The notes below the pieces were generated by a model. That model ran no database searches. It was not told the DNA's origin and worked only from the letters and a program-made list of their open reading frames with translations. Source: Typha latifolia (Eukaryota; Streptophyta; Magnoliopsida; Poales; Typhaceae). From it: a DNA stretch of 64,000 bases. Each line of letters opens with the position of its first letter. The stretch's first letter is position 1. Positions 21,176 to 33,742 of this stretch are shown here, one piece after another. Both the position numbers and the translations under genes were made by a program. The stretch lies in contig CM034104.1 in assembly GCA_019914945.1 (NCBI GenBank), positions 14,062,046 through 14,126,045 on the forward strand, written 5' to 3'.

Positions 21176-23060
21176 AATAAGGAGACGATAGCACCGCCCA
21201 CCACAAACCTTTTAAGAATTATCACCGACTTAATTGCACAAATGACGACTGCTACAGTTTGACACGTGTCACACGGCCTGAGCGATGCACATAACACGAC
21301 GAAAAGAGTCGTCGCCTTGAATATACATCTACTCAAGATAATTTATCCTAGAGATAAATTATACTCTCATCCAAGTAAATATGTTAAACATGTAAATATT
21401 CAAGTCTTTATTAAGATATACTAGACCACTATATAATCTAGCATGACTCACATAAGCCACGATAAACTATCAAGATACAACTAATACACAAGTAAAATAT
21501 AATCTAACATATATTATACAAATTATTGTCTGATATAATGAAATACAAATATACTTAATAAGATATCTTCTATACTATCTCACATTTAGCCACCTCATCT
21601 TCACTTTAAAATATTATTTTTTACGATATCTCAACTCGCTATTAGGCACCAAATATATTTAAGTTAGAAAAGATACATAAAGAGAGTCATGGGGTAAAAG
21701 TTCAATGAATAAACCTTACCCTAAATCAATGATAGCAAACAGAATGTAAATCATATACTGAATAATATAAATAAGAAAAAAATATCATGTCATAAATAAG
21801 TATATAAATAAATAATATATTGTGTTATAAATAAACATTTATATATATTCTCAATAACATATATATATGTCTTTAGTGATATAATAATATTATAATTTTC
21901 TCAAATATATCAATATATAATACATACCGACCATGACCATATTATGACAATTTAAAATGCAACCACATATGCTGCATGATGACCACTTGATTATCATATA
22001 TATCAACATAAGAAAATATGTGTAAATATCTCAATTATTAATGTCAACTTTGAATAACGTCATTATACTAGATCACCGTGCACGATCAACACTTGGTACC
22101 TAATCTCATCATCCTATCTGAAAGCTCAAAGTACTATGTTATCCGTTAAGAGTATCTCAATCATAATCATATTATGTCATCCACTAAAAATATCAACATT
22201 CATCTAGACTGAATACACATATAGCTGATAGAACTTATATAAGGATAACTCGCTATGTGTGCCCTAACAAACGACGTATGTCTAAATGTCTTTCCCACAC
22301 AAAGACTACTGATATTAGATGTAAAACTATAATATTGCAAATATTTGACGATTAGTCTACCTCAAAGCACTCTAACCCTAGCGCCCACTTTAACCCTAGC
22401 ACCCACTTTGGTAGATTCACATTCTATAACTGTCCTATTAATGAGATTATCATATGTATTTATTCAATACCTAACACACTATGCAACTCAAAAATTTACG
22501 TGGTAAGAAGTAAAAATAATAATATAATATAGCTTCAAATCATATATCTATCACATGCCTACTCAAGTCGACGCTAACCCTTTCCTTTTAGACTAGCAAT
22601 TTTTTTATTCTAGTTGAGTCTATCATCTTCTCCCCCTTCTCTCAAATCTTAGCTGTCAGTTAGCTCATTTCTCCTCATATGTTGATCTCTTTTTTTTTCT
22701 TCCTTAAAGACTAACTATCGTCCCCTTTTTCCTTTCTAAATCACATATCTATGTACAAAATATACAAAGAAATTTTTATTAAAACGAACACCCTATTATA
22801 GCGACTCAGGGTTACATAAAACAATAAAAATTTAAAAATTAATCAAAATAATTAAATTAAAAGTTTAATTGAAAAAAATATATATACTTATTAAATGCTG
22901 GTACTATTCTGGAAGATCGTGGCTCCTTTCAAATAGCCCAAATGTCAACAATAAAAGTTGTCTTGAGAGTCCTCGGCCCATAAAAGAACTCTATTCCAAA
23001 AGACTTTCCACGTAAATGAGCAAATCCTTAGCAGATTTGGTAGGCATCCAAGAAGGTTAC
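21176..23060. other. AT-rich gene-free region, possibly degraded retroelement
   Basis: No supported coding sequence. The start (about 21180-21400) has features seen in plant LTRs, including TGACACGTGTCA at 21260-21271, but no paired LTR, primer-binding site or polyprotein was found. An 18-bp unit, TAACCCTAGCGCCCACTT, is duplicated with one change at 22373-22390 and 22391-22408. Confidence 0.35.
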
Positions 23061-26000
23061 ACCCGTTTCCGCTCATGGGCTTGAAGCCCATGCAGGAATT
23101 GGTACATGAATTTTGTTATCCTCTCACTTGTATCTCCCCCCTCCTCTCCCCTTCTTTATTTGTTCGGACTCTTCTCTTCTCTTCTTTTCACCCTTCTCTC
23201 CAAGTGTCACAACCGAGGCGCTGTGAGGAAGGAGGTAATTCGCTTCGAGACCGGTTTGAGGCTCTATAGGTCTTGGGGTTCTTCTTCGTATGTTGCATTC
23301 GGGCAAGCTATTCAAGAGTTAAATCTAAATGCTATCTTCTAAATATATTTTCAATTATTCTTTGTATCATTGTGTGTTGGTGGCGAGCGCTTTTCACTAG
23401 CTTTGGTCAAAACCCTCTCATTCCGTGTATAAGAATGAATGAAACTATCTGCCTACTAGTCTTCCATATATATATATATATATATAATAAACAAAGAGAT
23501 TTGAATAGTAAATGATGAAGAAAAAAAAAGGAGACAAAAGGTCACCCGAAACCATAATAGAACCCTAAGTTCGTTTTATTGTACTAAACCAATCAACCGG
23601 TGTTACCAATCACCGATCCAGATCCCCTTACTTGGAATACCTCCATCGATAACTTCCCTCCGCGTCTGCAAAGGATGCGATCATCTTCTCTCATGGCGTC
23701 TGCAAGCATGCGATGCAAACGTAGAGAATTAGGGAGGATTAGAACATAGGAATTGGGAATTGGATTACCGTAAGAAAAGGCCGAGATTTCGATGAGAAGG
23801 TAGGAACTCTATTCTTTATTATTCCTTATGGTAATTCTTATAGTAATTTATAGATATTAGGTGAAATAGTTACATACTCCTGTTTTTTTGTGTGGAATTT
23901 TTCTGATGCTAGACTTTTTTGTTTTCCAGATGTGCATGGGGTTTATTGGAGAACTCCACGTCCGTCATTTGTTTCTATTCCTACAGAAAGGAACTATTTT
24001 GTTTAACTTCTGGATTTGAGTTTTGAGAATTTGTGATCCATCTTTTTGGAAATACATTAATTAGTCCAACAAGAATTGACTAATAGAGTGATCAGGATTT
24101 TCGAAAGTTGGCGGTTTATGGTATTCTAGGGATAAAAGAATACCATCAGTGATACAATTTGATTACTTTGATTATCAAAACTCAAACCAGAATGGGCGTT
24201 CAAGTTATAAGATGTAGATGATAGTATCCAAAAAAGAAATAAGGTAGGAAGGCTTTTTGCAATGAGGAGGCATGAAGCATAGTTTCCAGGACTCCTTAAA
24301 CTGCACCATTGCGCTAATTTGACCTCATGGAGTGTTCATCAGAACAAGGCCCATGTAATTACTCTGCACGACAGCTCTGATAGCACTATTTATGAGTCAA
24401 GTGGAAGCACATAAGTGGTGTGGGATTTGTATTGTGGACACAGCCCTTTACTGAGTTGCCGTTACATTGTTACTTTGATGATAACTAAGCTCCAAGGAAA
24501 TAAGGCACTTGTAGAACAACCTAAAGAATAGCATTTTTTTATATGCATATCTGACTTCTTGACTTGGCCTTGCCCTGACTCCTGAACTACCTCTTGATTT
24601 GAAATCTGTGGTAACATTCCACTTAATGTGGGCATCTTGGTTCAATTTCAGGTATATCATTTTTGTGCTCGACACTGCCAAAACTTTTATTCCACCATCT
24701 GGCACCAGAAAGTACGCAGCAGAAGGAAGATATCAATGCTAATCTGAATCGAGCCAAAAGTTCCATTAGTCATGTGTTCCCCATGGTTACAAGACATCCT
24801 AATATTATTTGGACACGGTGTTGCCCATCAGATCTTTAGTTTACTGAACTATTTGGACTACTTTATAAGTTTATAGTCACCTTTTATCCTAGAATCCATC
24901 TAAAATTTTGAATTACTATTTCATGCTTAGTCCCTGCTATCTACTTATGCAAGAAGATATTAGACAATTTTACAACTTTACCCATTTCGTTTTGTGTGCT
25001 GGTGAAGTTAGGTTGAAAGTTCGTATAAGCTCGATGTGTTTCTTTTTTGTCTGAATGACAGGATGCTCAGACATTCTGTTTCCTTTTTCATTTGATGATG
25101 ACATCTTTGCCTCTGCTTGGTAGTTATGAAGCCTGTCTTTTGGATGCTAATCAATTATTTGTTGCTTGAAGGACCTATTATTCTCTTCTATTTCCCTAGA
25201 AAGCTTAGTTTTCCCCGGAGCAACATATGCAGAGTGTCCTTTACTTCTGTTCACTGCATAATATCTGCATAATAACAATATGCATTTTACAGGAAATCGT
25301 TTATCTATCCAATAAATTAGTGTTGGGGTTTTGGAGTTAAGACTGCACTATGGAGTATAGAATCTATTGATCACAAGCATAAAACTGGGTCTCTTGGCCG
25401 AAGTTTATTTGATATATAATTATTGCAAACACCTCATTTCTGCAGGTAGTTGCATTAAGCTGTTAATCTTTGACAGTTATCATGTTCTTATATGAGTATA
25501 TAATAATAGTGTCACCAAAGACTATATAGTGAATTCACTTATGCTGATTTTTTACTTCTCGCCTGTTCCTCTGTATCTTGTAGAAAGCAACATAAAGAAT
25601 CTGAAGAGAGACAGATCATGAGATAGTTGCCGCGGTACATTGTGGATCTGGCAGAGCCTCTTTTATGGTACGAAAACAATGATAGGAAGGTGGCCGTGGT
25701 ATCAAGAACTGTGTACTGGCCAATCTCATGAGGACCGGTATCTAGATTATGTTCCATTGCTCCTACATTACTTGCTCTAACTCATGCTTCATCCTACATT
25801 TCAACTGCAACAAACCTGTCGACCCAGAAGTGCAGGATCATGGATGCAAAGATTATATTCTATTTCTCATTTGTCGAGTCTTGATCTTGTCTTGATGATC
25901 TTTATTAATTAAATTCTTGAAGAGAGAGTAAGGAGAGATAGAGAGAGATTGGTATGAAAGAAATCAGCATAAAATTTTGCAGCCTTTTGCTCCTTGATTT

Positions 26001-27900
26001 GTTTCGGTTAGCTTCCTTTTGTACTTTTGGCCATTGCAAAGAGTGAAAGCTCACTACCAACTATGAAGGACAGCATCAAGATTGTAATTTACTGTTTGTC
26101 GATGTTTCCATTTTGTATTGTAGCAATCATACCAATTGCTTGTTGGGTCCAATTCTGTGAATTTGAAAACTAATTTTGTCACTTGTGCTTTGAAGAAAAT
26201 TAGTTACTTTATACTGTCATATTTGATAGAAGTACTTATTCCTTCTTTAGACAGGTATAAGGCATGCTAATCTTTGGAGCTCACATATGATTTATCCTTC
26301 AAGGCAATTATTAAACCCTCCGTAAGAGGAATATAGTAGTCTTCGAAACGTACCGGGAACTTATTCTGATCAAAAGCAAGGTATCAGAGAAGAAGAAGCT
26401 TGTGCAACTTGGCTTCCTTTACAAGTCAATAATGAAGCTGGCGTGGTGGAAAATGATTCTTTGCTTTCCATATCGTAGGAATCTCCTGCAGTCCGGTTTA
26501 CTTTGGTGGTACGTGATTGGCTGCTACTCACTCTCACGGCAAAATATATTTTTGACTACTTAGCTTAAGAAGCTATATAACTCGGAGGATTCAATCAAAT
26601 CTCTTTCTCAGAAATTAACGACCCTCTAATTTAGAAAATGACACGTTTGTCGCCTGGTAGCTCACTGTACCGTAATCTTCTTTCCTATGCAAAGTGATCT
26701 TCTTTCGCTTCCTTTCTTTTTTACTACTACAACTTTAGTTAAGACAAGTCGAGATCTATGGGAAACGGCCAAATCTAAGTGTCACTTCAATTGGATGTTG
26801 CTTTGGAATATTTCCAATAGATTCCTGAGCTCTGAGCTCATGCACATGTCGAACGAAGCCCACTTGGCTCCTTCTTTTCTTTCTGACTACTACTCATCAC
26901 ATTATTATCCCCAAAAAAGTTGGTAGGACAAGGATCGAAACATAGAATAAGAACAAGAAGCAAGTGGATTCAGAACGTACGTCCTCTTCCTCTAGCTGCT
27001 GCAAACCTCATGCCTTTTTTTTTTTCTTTCTTTTCTTTTTAAAAAATATAGTTTTTACCGTGCAACGCGGTCGATCGGAAACTCTCGTGTTGGTGAAGAA
27101 AGGGATGGAAGAGGAAACCAAGTGGACCCATTTCCTACTACCTCTCTCTTTCTCTCTCCCTCTAGATCTACGTACATAGACATATGAAATCCCAAAACAC
27201 GTAAATATGGGTAAATCTGTGTGCATGCATGCTTTTCCTTAATTCAACAACATTTGATTCTTGCTTACGATCATGGAGTGCGATGTATCGATTGCCAAGT
27301 TGTTTTCTTTTGGAAATAACCTTCCCGTTAATACGTAGAGAGAGAAAGAGAGAGATGTCCATCAGTGTTTACGTTTCGTGGAGTATCGAGCGTTAGAGTA
27401 GCGGCAGCTTCATGCAAATATCGCAGTCATGGGATACAAATTCCAGTTGTCTTCTGTTCTTTAGCACCGGTTCATTTCATCGAGCCAAGTGTAGACTGCG
27501 TTGAGATAGTGATCTTGCAATAATGAGGCTAAAATCACGTCCTTTTTGATCCACTATTGCCAATTTATTACAAATCCTATGTACCATAAAAAGGGCCATA
27601 GGGGTAGTTAAAAATAAAAAAAATAAAAAATAAAAAGAAAAGAAAAAAGAACGTGGCTTAGTGGACCGCGTTAAACCGCCGTAGAGGCAGTACCCATGAC
27701 CCATGAGACGAACCCGCCTCAGAATAGGCCCACAGGGCGGGGCCCACCGGTAATTCTGGCGGGCCCCGCCGTAAAGGAAGAGGAACCCGACAAAGCCTAG
27801 AAGACAGCAAGGGGCCGAAGTAACGGGGGGAGGACCAATGGCATTTCCCTGGTGGAGCCCAGTAAGGGCTTTGGGGTCCACGTGGCAGCACTGGCTACCA
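23061..27900. other. Gene-poor stretch, no confident gene
   Basis: Open frames here are short (under 90 codons) and match no family I recognise. There is a (TA)n run at 23466-23487. A non-coding transcript is possible but not shown by sequence alone. The open frame on the minus strand at 27477-27995 lies in a GC-rich promoter-like block and is probably fortuitous. Confidence 0.45.
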
Positions 27901-27981
27901 GTTAGAAACTTCAAACGTGTGCACCCCCTGGCGCACCGCAGCGGAGCGGTGCAAATATGGGCGTCGGCGGCCCATACATAT

Positions 27982-27999
27982 TCACGTGGGCCCACGTGA
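27982..27999. promoter_or_regulatory. 18-bp perfect palindrome with two G-boxes
   Basis: TCACGTGGGCCCACGTGA is a perfect palindrome containing two CACGTG G-boxes, the binding site for bZIP and bHLH factors, joined by GGGCCC. Another CCACGTGG lies near 27879-27886, and TGGGCC/GGCCCA site II motifs occur at about 28045-28063. Confidence 0.75.
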
Positions 28000-28039
28000 T
28001 TAGAAATGTTGGGAATTTCCGACCAGCAGCATCTATTTG

Positions 28040-28200
28040 ATTGATGGGCCCATAAATGGGCCAGTTAGTCAGAGGCCTATATAATGCACTTCTTCTTCTT
28101 TCTTCTTCTCCTTTTCCTTTTCCTTTTCCTTTTCCTTTTATATTCTTTCTTTTTAGCATTCGAGCTCTCCCGAAGAGCAGAAACTTTCTTTCAGCAATGG
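28040..28200 (+). promoter_or_regulatory. Candidate core promoter without an identified gene
   Basis: GATGGGCCCATAAATGGGCC (site II-like motifs) is followed by CCTATATAATGC (TATA-like, about 28076-28087) and a pyrimidine-rich leader with repeated CCTTTT (28111-28139). The first ATG after it (about 28198) opens only a 24-codon frame. No recognisable gene follows before the Dof gene 2 kb away. Confidence 0.4.
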
Positions 28201-28325
28201 AAAAAAGAAAAGAATTTGGAAAGGGCTTATTTGGTTTCTCCCAAAGTTTTCTTGTAGAGTTATTTATTTAACAGATAATAACACTAAGAACTTATGAATT
28301 ATCACCCATTTTCATATGCACCTCT

Positions 28326-28400
28326 CTTCTTCTTCTTCTTCTTCTTCTTCTTCTTCTTCTTCTTCTTCTTCTTCTTCTTCTTCTTCTTCTTCTTCTTCTT
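28326..28400. repeat. (CTT)n microsatellite
   Basis: About 75 bases of uninterrupted CTT repeats, just downstream of the candidate promoter block. Confidence 0.95.
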
Positions 28401-29831
28401 TTTTATATCTACATATTGACCCCCTAATCTATAAGAAAACATCTCACCCTTGTGAGAGTGTTAAGTAAAAACGTCAAATAATTATTCTACTCTCCACTTT
28501 CTTATTTTCTTTTCCTAAAAAATTAGAGTAGAATGGTCCCTAGAAAGTCTAACATTAATTACCTGATATTCACAGATCATTTTCTAATGAAAAGAATTTA
28601 ACATGTAACTAACAAGAAGAGAACTGAGGAGGTTTTTTATAATTAAAAGAGGATCGATGTATCATAAAATAAAAAAAAAGAGTGTTTATGTGAAAATAGT
28701 CAACAAGCCAGCAATTCAAAGGTCTGGGTATAATATCATTTTATGTAATTTAAGTTTTCTATCTATGTACCCTAAAAAAAATAATACTTGATGGCTTGTA
28801 TGTTTAATCTAGAGTTAATATTTGTATGTTTAAGTCCCAATTATTTAATAGAAAAGATGAAGATGCCCTTAACTAAAAGATGTATGAAAACTAGAATTGT
28901 AAATATTTAAAATTTTTAATTTTAGTTAACTCCAGGCAGTGATATAAGTGAACTATTTCTTTTTTAAATTTAGGAGTGATATAAGCGAACTAATTTTTAA
29001 TTGGATCATATCGCAAAATATGGACAGCAAATTTGTATATCTATCAAGAACAGTGCATGGAAAAAGAAAAGGCAAAAAAAAAAAATGTTGAAGAATTTTA
29101 ACTTCCAACTCTCAGGAATTCATTAGACACCAACTTTAATTTTGTTTAGGTATTCTAAATTACTCTTTTCTCTCTTTTTTCTTTCACTTATTCACTTTAG
29201 CTCCTTCTTTCTAAATTCTGACCATATGATACTTAAACATTTTTCTCTATGAGAAATTTTTTGCCGCTGACTCAATTAGCTTGAACAGTACTGCATCCCT
29301 CGTTGATCTAGACAACATTCTTTATGCCATTTTTCAGATATATGCTTAGCTCATCAAAGATCGATCTACAGAAGACTCGATCGTTGAGTCGATAGTGGTG
29401 GTAGGTGAGTACGTTGATAGATTTTTCCTGACAAGGTTGTTAAAAAATAGTAATAGTTACTGACAGAGCTTCGGAACTTAATTCGTTAATTTAGACAGAT
29501 TGGGTAAGAGGTTAAAGGGTTCCACGAACTAATGAAACTTTCGAAGAATAAAAAAATGGAAACCTCTATTTTTCTGCTGAAATTTCTGTTTGAAGGTCAA
29601 AAGTATATGTGGAGGTATTTGTTGCAAGTACTTGAATAAAATAAGGAAATATTGCTTGCAAGTGTTTTTAAGGTAGTGATGATGAACTCAAAGATCATGC
29701 AATACTAATTTGTTTGTGTAATTAAACTTCTTTGATTTCATGTTAGACTACTTAATATATGAAGCTATCCGGTAACAAACTAATAATACTGACAAAACAT
29801 TAGAATCATTAAAAATATATATGCATAGAAG

Positions 29832-29880
<49 letters not shown>

Positions 29881-30083
29881 GCACAAAATTTACCTCTGTT
29901 ACATTTAGTTCTACTATTTATTTTTATACCATTTTGCTCTTTAAATAGTGAGGTAGTAGGCTTCCATGGCCCCTCCTGGAGCCCCCTTTCCTATCCTTTT
30001 TTTTTTTCTATCTGAAACTTTCTATGCATGAGAACCACTAGTCCTCTCCCACTGCTTAGCAATTTTCACAACTTAAAGCCTAA

Positions 30084-30086
<3 letters not shown>
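28401..30086. other. Upstream region of the Dof gene, no coding sequence
   Basis: AT-rich, with no supported open frame. It contains a compound (TA)n-(GA)n microsatellite at 29832-29880. The last few hundred bases probably belong to the Dof promoter. Confidence 0.55.
29832..29880. repeat. Compound (TA)n-(GA)n microsatellite
   Basis: (TA)n at about 29832-29852 runs directly into (GA)n at 29853-29880, about 460 bp upstream of the Dof start codon. Confidence 0.95.

Positions 30087-30146
<60 letters not shown>
30087..30146. repeat. (TC)n microsatellite in the Dof leader or proximal promoter
   Basis: Sixty bases of uninterrupted TC, about 200 bp upstream of the Dof ATG. GA/CT tracts are bound by plant BPC proteins, so a regulatory effect is possible. 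Confidence 0.95.
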
Positions 30147-30149
<3 letters not shown>

Positions 30150-30344
30150 CATTCTAACAACTTCCAAGGAAAATTCTACTACTATAGAGGAAAGAAGCTT
30201 AAATTCTTGATCCCTCTGCAACCCCTTAAGTGGATGTGATCCTTCACCATATCTCTCCAAGAGCCCAACCACCTTTTTTGGCAAGAAAAAGAGAACAAGT
30301 CCAACAAAGGAAAAGAGGAAAAGAGAAGAAATTAAGCCGCCACC

Positions 30345-31543
30345 ATGGTTTTCCCTTCTGTTCCTGTCTACTTAGATCCACCTAACTGGAACCAGGTAAT
30401 TTAATTATTCTCCCCTCCCGCTACTTTCTCCCCAAGATCTCCTCTTGAATAAATACACCAGTAGCATAATTTTTTCTTCTTTTTTTTTCTTTTTTGTTTT
30501 ACTTATGATAGCTACAAGCTACTCATCATCATCATGGAGGAGGAGGAGGAGGAGGAGGAGGTCACAGCGGTGATGTTGCAAATGAGTCTTCTCACCTTCC
30601 CCTTGGCTCGCTGGCATCGAACTCGAACACGAACTCGAGCTCGATCCGGCCGGCGTCGATGAGCGAGAGGGCCCGGCTGGCGAAGATCCCGCAGCCGGAG
30701 CAGGCGCTGAATTGTCCCCGCTGCGACTCCACCAACACCAAATTTTGCTACTTCAACAATTATTCCTTATCGCAGCCCCGCCACTTCTGCAAGACCTGCC
30801 GTCGCTACTGGACACGTGGAGGGGCCCTTCGGAACGTCCCTGTCGGCGGCGGGTGCCGCCGTAACAAGCGCACCAAATCATCCGCCACCGGTAGCTCCTC
30901 TAAGACGACGACTACTTCAGCCGCCGCCCCCACAACCGATCGCCAGTCTGGCACCTCTTCCTCCACCGCCTCCACCGCCGCCTCGGTCGGCATAGGGAGT
31001 GGAATCACTTCACATATTTCGAGTATTCCCCACCTTCCCTTCGTAACCTCGTTGCACCCGTTTGAGAACTTTAGCGTGCAGAATTTAGGGTTAGGGTTCT
31101 CCGGCGTCCACCCGGTCGACCCAGCGGACTACCAGGTGGGTACCACCGTCGGGTTGGAGCAGTGGAGGGTGCAGCAGATCCAGCAGTTCCCTTTCTTAAG
31201 TGGATTGGAGCCGCCGCCTCCTCCTCCGCCGCCGCCGCCGGCGTTGACGGGGATGTACCATTTAGATTTGGAAGGCTGCAGGATTGACGGAAGTGCGTTC
31301 GGTGGGCAGATCCCGACGGCGAAGACGTTGAGCTCGGAGATCATATCACATCTAGCTTCAGTTAAGATGGAGGACAACTCTCAAACCCTAAGCTTGCCAA
31401 GATTGTACATGGATATCCCTAGGAATATTAATGATAGTATTTGGGGTGGCAGCACCGGTGGTAGTGTCGTCGGCGGTAATGGCGGCGGATGGATTCCGGA
31501 TCTCTCAGGCTTCAACTCTTCATCCACTGGAAATCTCTTGTAG
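30345..31543 (+). CDS. Dof zinc-finger transcription factor (Dof2.4/Dof5.1-like)
   Basis: Two exons, 30345-30395 and 30512-31543, joining in frame to 360 residues. The short first exon encodes [17 protein letters not shown], the conserved start of the Dof2.4/Dof5.1 group, and its ATG has a strong context (GCCGCCACCATGG). Exon 2 begins LQAT, then runs of four His and nine Gly. The Dof domain starts near residue 83: [20 protein letters not shown], with zinc ligands Cys85, Cys88, Cys110 and Cys113 (CX2CX21CX2C), and the [20 protein letters not shown] block. Dof factors bind AAAG cores. C-terminally there are Ser/Thr-rich and proline-run segments and the conserved VKMEDN motif. A start at the in-frame ATG 30659 would lose the conserved N-terminus and is less likely. 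The leader has a (TC)n tract. Confidence 0.95.
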
Positions 31544-32139
31544 TTTCTACCATTTCTTGGAAGCTGATCAATTTTTGCGGATGGCTTCAAAAAAGGAAGT
31601 AGGCAAGATAACTTGCAAGGATCGATAGAATTCAATATGGAGGGAGAGGCGTTTCGTTTCAGCATCAAGTTGAAGATTAGAACATAGGTAGGGTTCCAAT
31701 TACTTGAAATTGATGTGCTTATTTTTATCTTTAATTTCTTTCCTCTTTGTGTGTGTGCTGTAGAACTATCGTCAGAGAAACTTGGTGCATGGGTTTATAT
31801 ATATATATCTGATATAATTAAAGAACTTAGTTTAATTTAGAGACATGAAATTAAGGAGCATTGTATCGATCTTAATTAATTTTCTTGTCTTGGTGAATTG
31901 TTTCTCATTAATTTCCATTATCGTTAGGTTCTTGATGTGTAGATCTATGTGACGCTACAGTTCATTAAAGGATTATAGCAAAGTTTATATCGACAATTAA
32001 TGTCCAATTTCCATTTCGAAATGAGAAGGCTTTGTGAGAGCATTAATTATTTGGGTATGATTGGAATATTTCTTTCTTCCTTGAACTAGTCCCAGAAAAG
32101 TTGCTGAGCCTTTATCATTTCATGATCTTGCCACTTTAG

Positions 32140-32141
<2 letters not shown>

Positions 32142-32182
<41 letters not shown>
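32142..32182. repeat. (TC)n microsatellite
   Basis: About 41 bases of TC repeat downstream of the Dof gene. Confidence 0.95.
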
Positions 32183-32186
<4 letters not shown>

Positions 32187-33041
32187 TTTTTTTTTCTGAA
32201 GAAGGTAAAGCTACTGGTGTTAGGTGTTCATCAATAAGAAATGAATTAAAAAAGCTTGCCGATTGATGCACTAGAAATCGAGCAAAATGCTCCAATGTGG
32301 AGCTTTTTCTGTTATTTAGGTACAGCATGCAGATTAAAGCTCACGTCTGCTATGGCTTCTCATCTTTTAAGAGATCGCTTTGTAGAACAACCTTTGACCA
32401 GCTCTCCATGCAAATATACATGCATGCTCACCTTCCTCTCTTCCCATGCATTAATCGCCATGTCTAAGATGGCTGTATCATATTCATCAATTAAAATCCT
32501 TCTAAATTGAATAAGAAAGTTTGATCATAACGTGCTATATATTTTGATGCATTAATTTGGTGTAATCTTCATCTTGTAACTTTGATCTCAGGAGTTGTAG
32601 TGATTAATTTGCTTTCATATATATAAATATTTTCTCTTTGCATGTGCTTTCATGGCCCATGAACACAGACACACACACACACATATATATACAAGAGAGG
32701 CAGAGAGGAGACAACCACTTTATTTGCGCAGTGTGTTGTTGGATTTGATTTGGGCTGTGCCTCGAATCCAACGAACCGACCACTTATCCTCTCTTTTCCT
32801 CTTTATTCTGACCCGTCATCTTAGACTCCACATATTTATGCACCTAGCTAGATTGTACATCCAAAGAACAACACCCCCACCTCCCCAGTTTATATCGTAG
32901 AGCAAACTAAGAGAAGCCAAAATCTTACTAAAATCCATGCAGCTAGCGTGCACCATTGAATTCGTTAGAATAATAATAGCAAACCTCAGACATAAATGCA
33001 CTGAAACAAAGAGGAGAAGAGGGTGAAGAAGATTAAAAAGA

Positions 33042-33067
33042 AATAATAATAATAATAATAATAATAA
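33042..33067. repeat. (AAT)n microsatellite
   Basis: About 26 bases of AAT trinucleotide repeat in intergenic sequence. Confidence 0.9.
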
Positions 33068-33624
33068 CCATATGCAGGAAAGTTGTATAGCCTAGCTCTT
33101 CATTAGTTAATGGGTCCATGTCTGCAGAGGGAATCCTTGTTATAGTCTTCTTTCCCGAGGACCAAGGGAACAGTCTTCGCTACTGCCATAAAGAGAATAA
33201 AGGGAGCCTGGCCATGTACAAATATAGAGAAGATAAAGGAGAGAGAGAGAGGGAACCCTCTCTTGTTTTAACCTGTCAGGAGAGGAGGTGATAGTTATAG
33301 GAACATGAGTGAGAAATGTGAAGATATATCATGAGAGAGAGAGAGAGGGAAGAAAGCAAAGCAAGGCAAAGAAAGTGTTATGCCAAGCTAAAGCTATGGG
33401 TGTATGTCCTTGTTTTCGCTCCACATGCATGTGTTCTAGAGAGAGAGAGAGAGAGAGGGAGGGAGGGTTATGTACATTGGTACTCTTGTTCTGTTGGAGT
33501 GGTATGCATGAGACATGAGATAGTGAGATAGGAGAGAGGGGTGATATGGGCTCTTCTGCTGTTAAGGGAGCAGAGTGGGCAGCTTTAGCTTTATGACTTG
33601 GCCATCTTCCTCCTTAGATAGAAA

Positions 33625-33742
<118 letters not shown>

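Noticed and set aside
21176..21420. Possible solo LTR
   Set aside because: Only a promoter-like impression and a TGACACGTGTCA palindrome; no TG...CA ends, target duplication or partner LTR could be set.
27477..27995. 172-codon minus-strand frame
   Set aside because: GC-rich promoter-like sequence with G-box and site II motifs; the translation has no domain and no conserved start.
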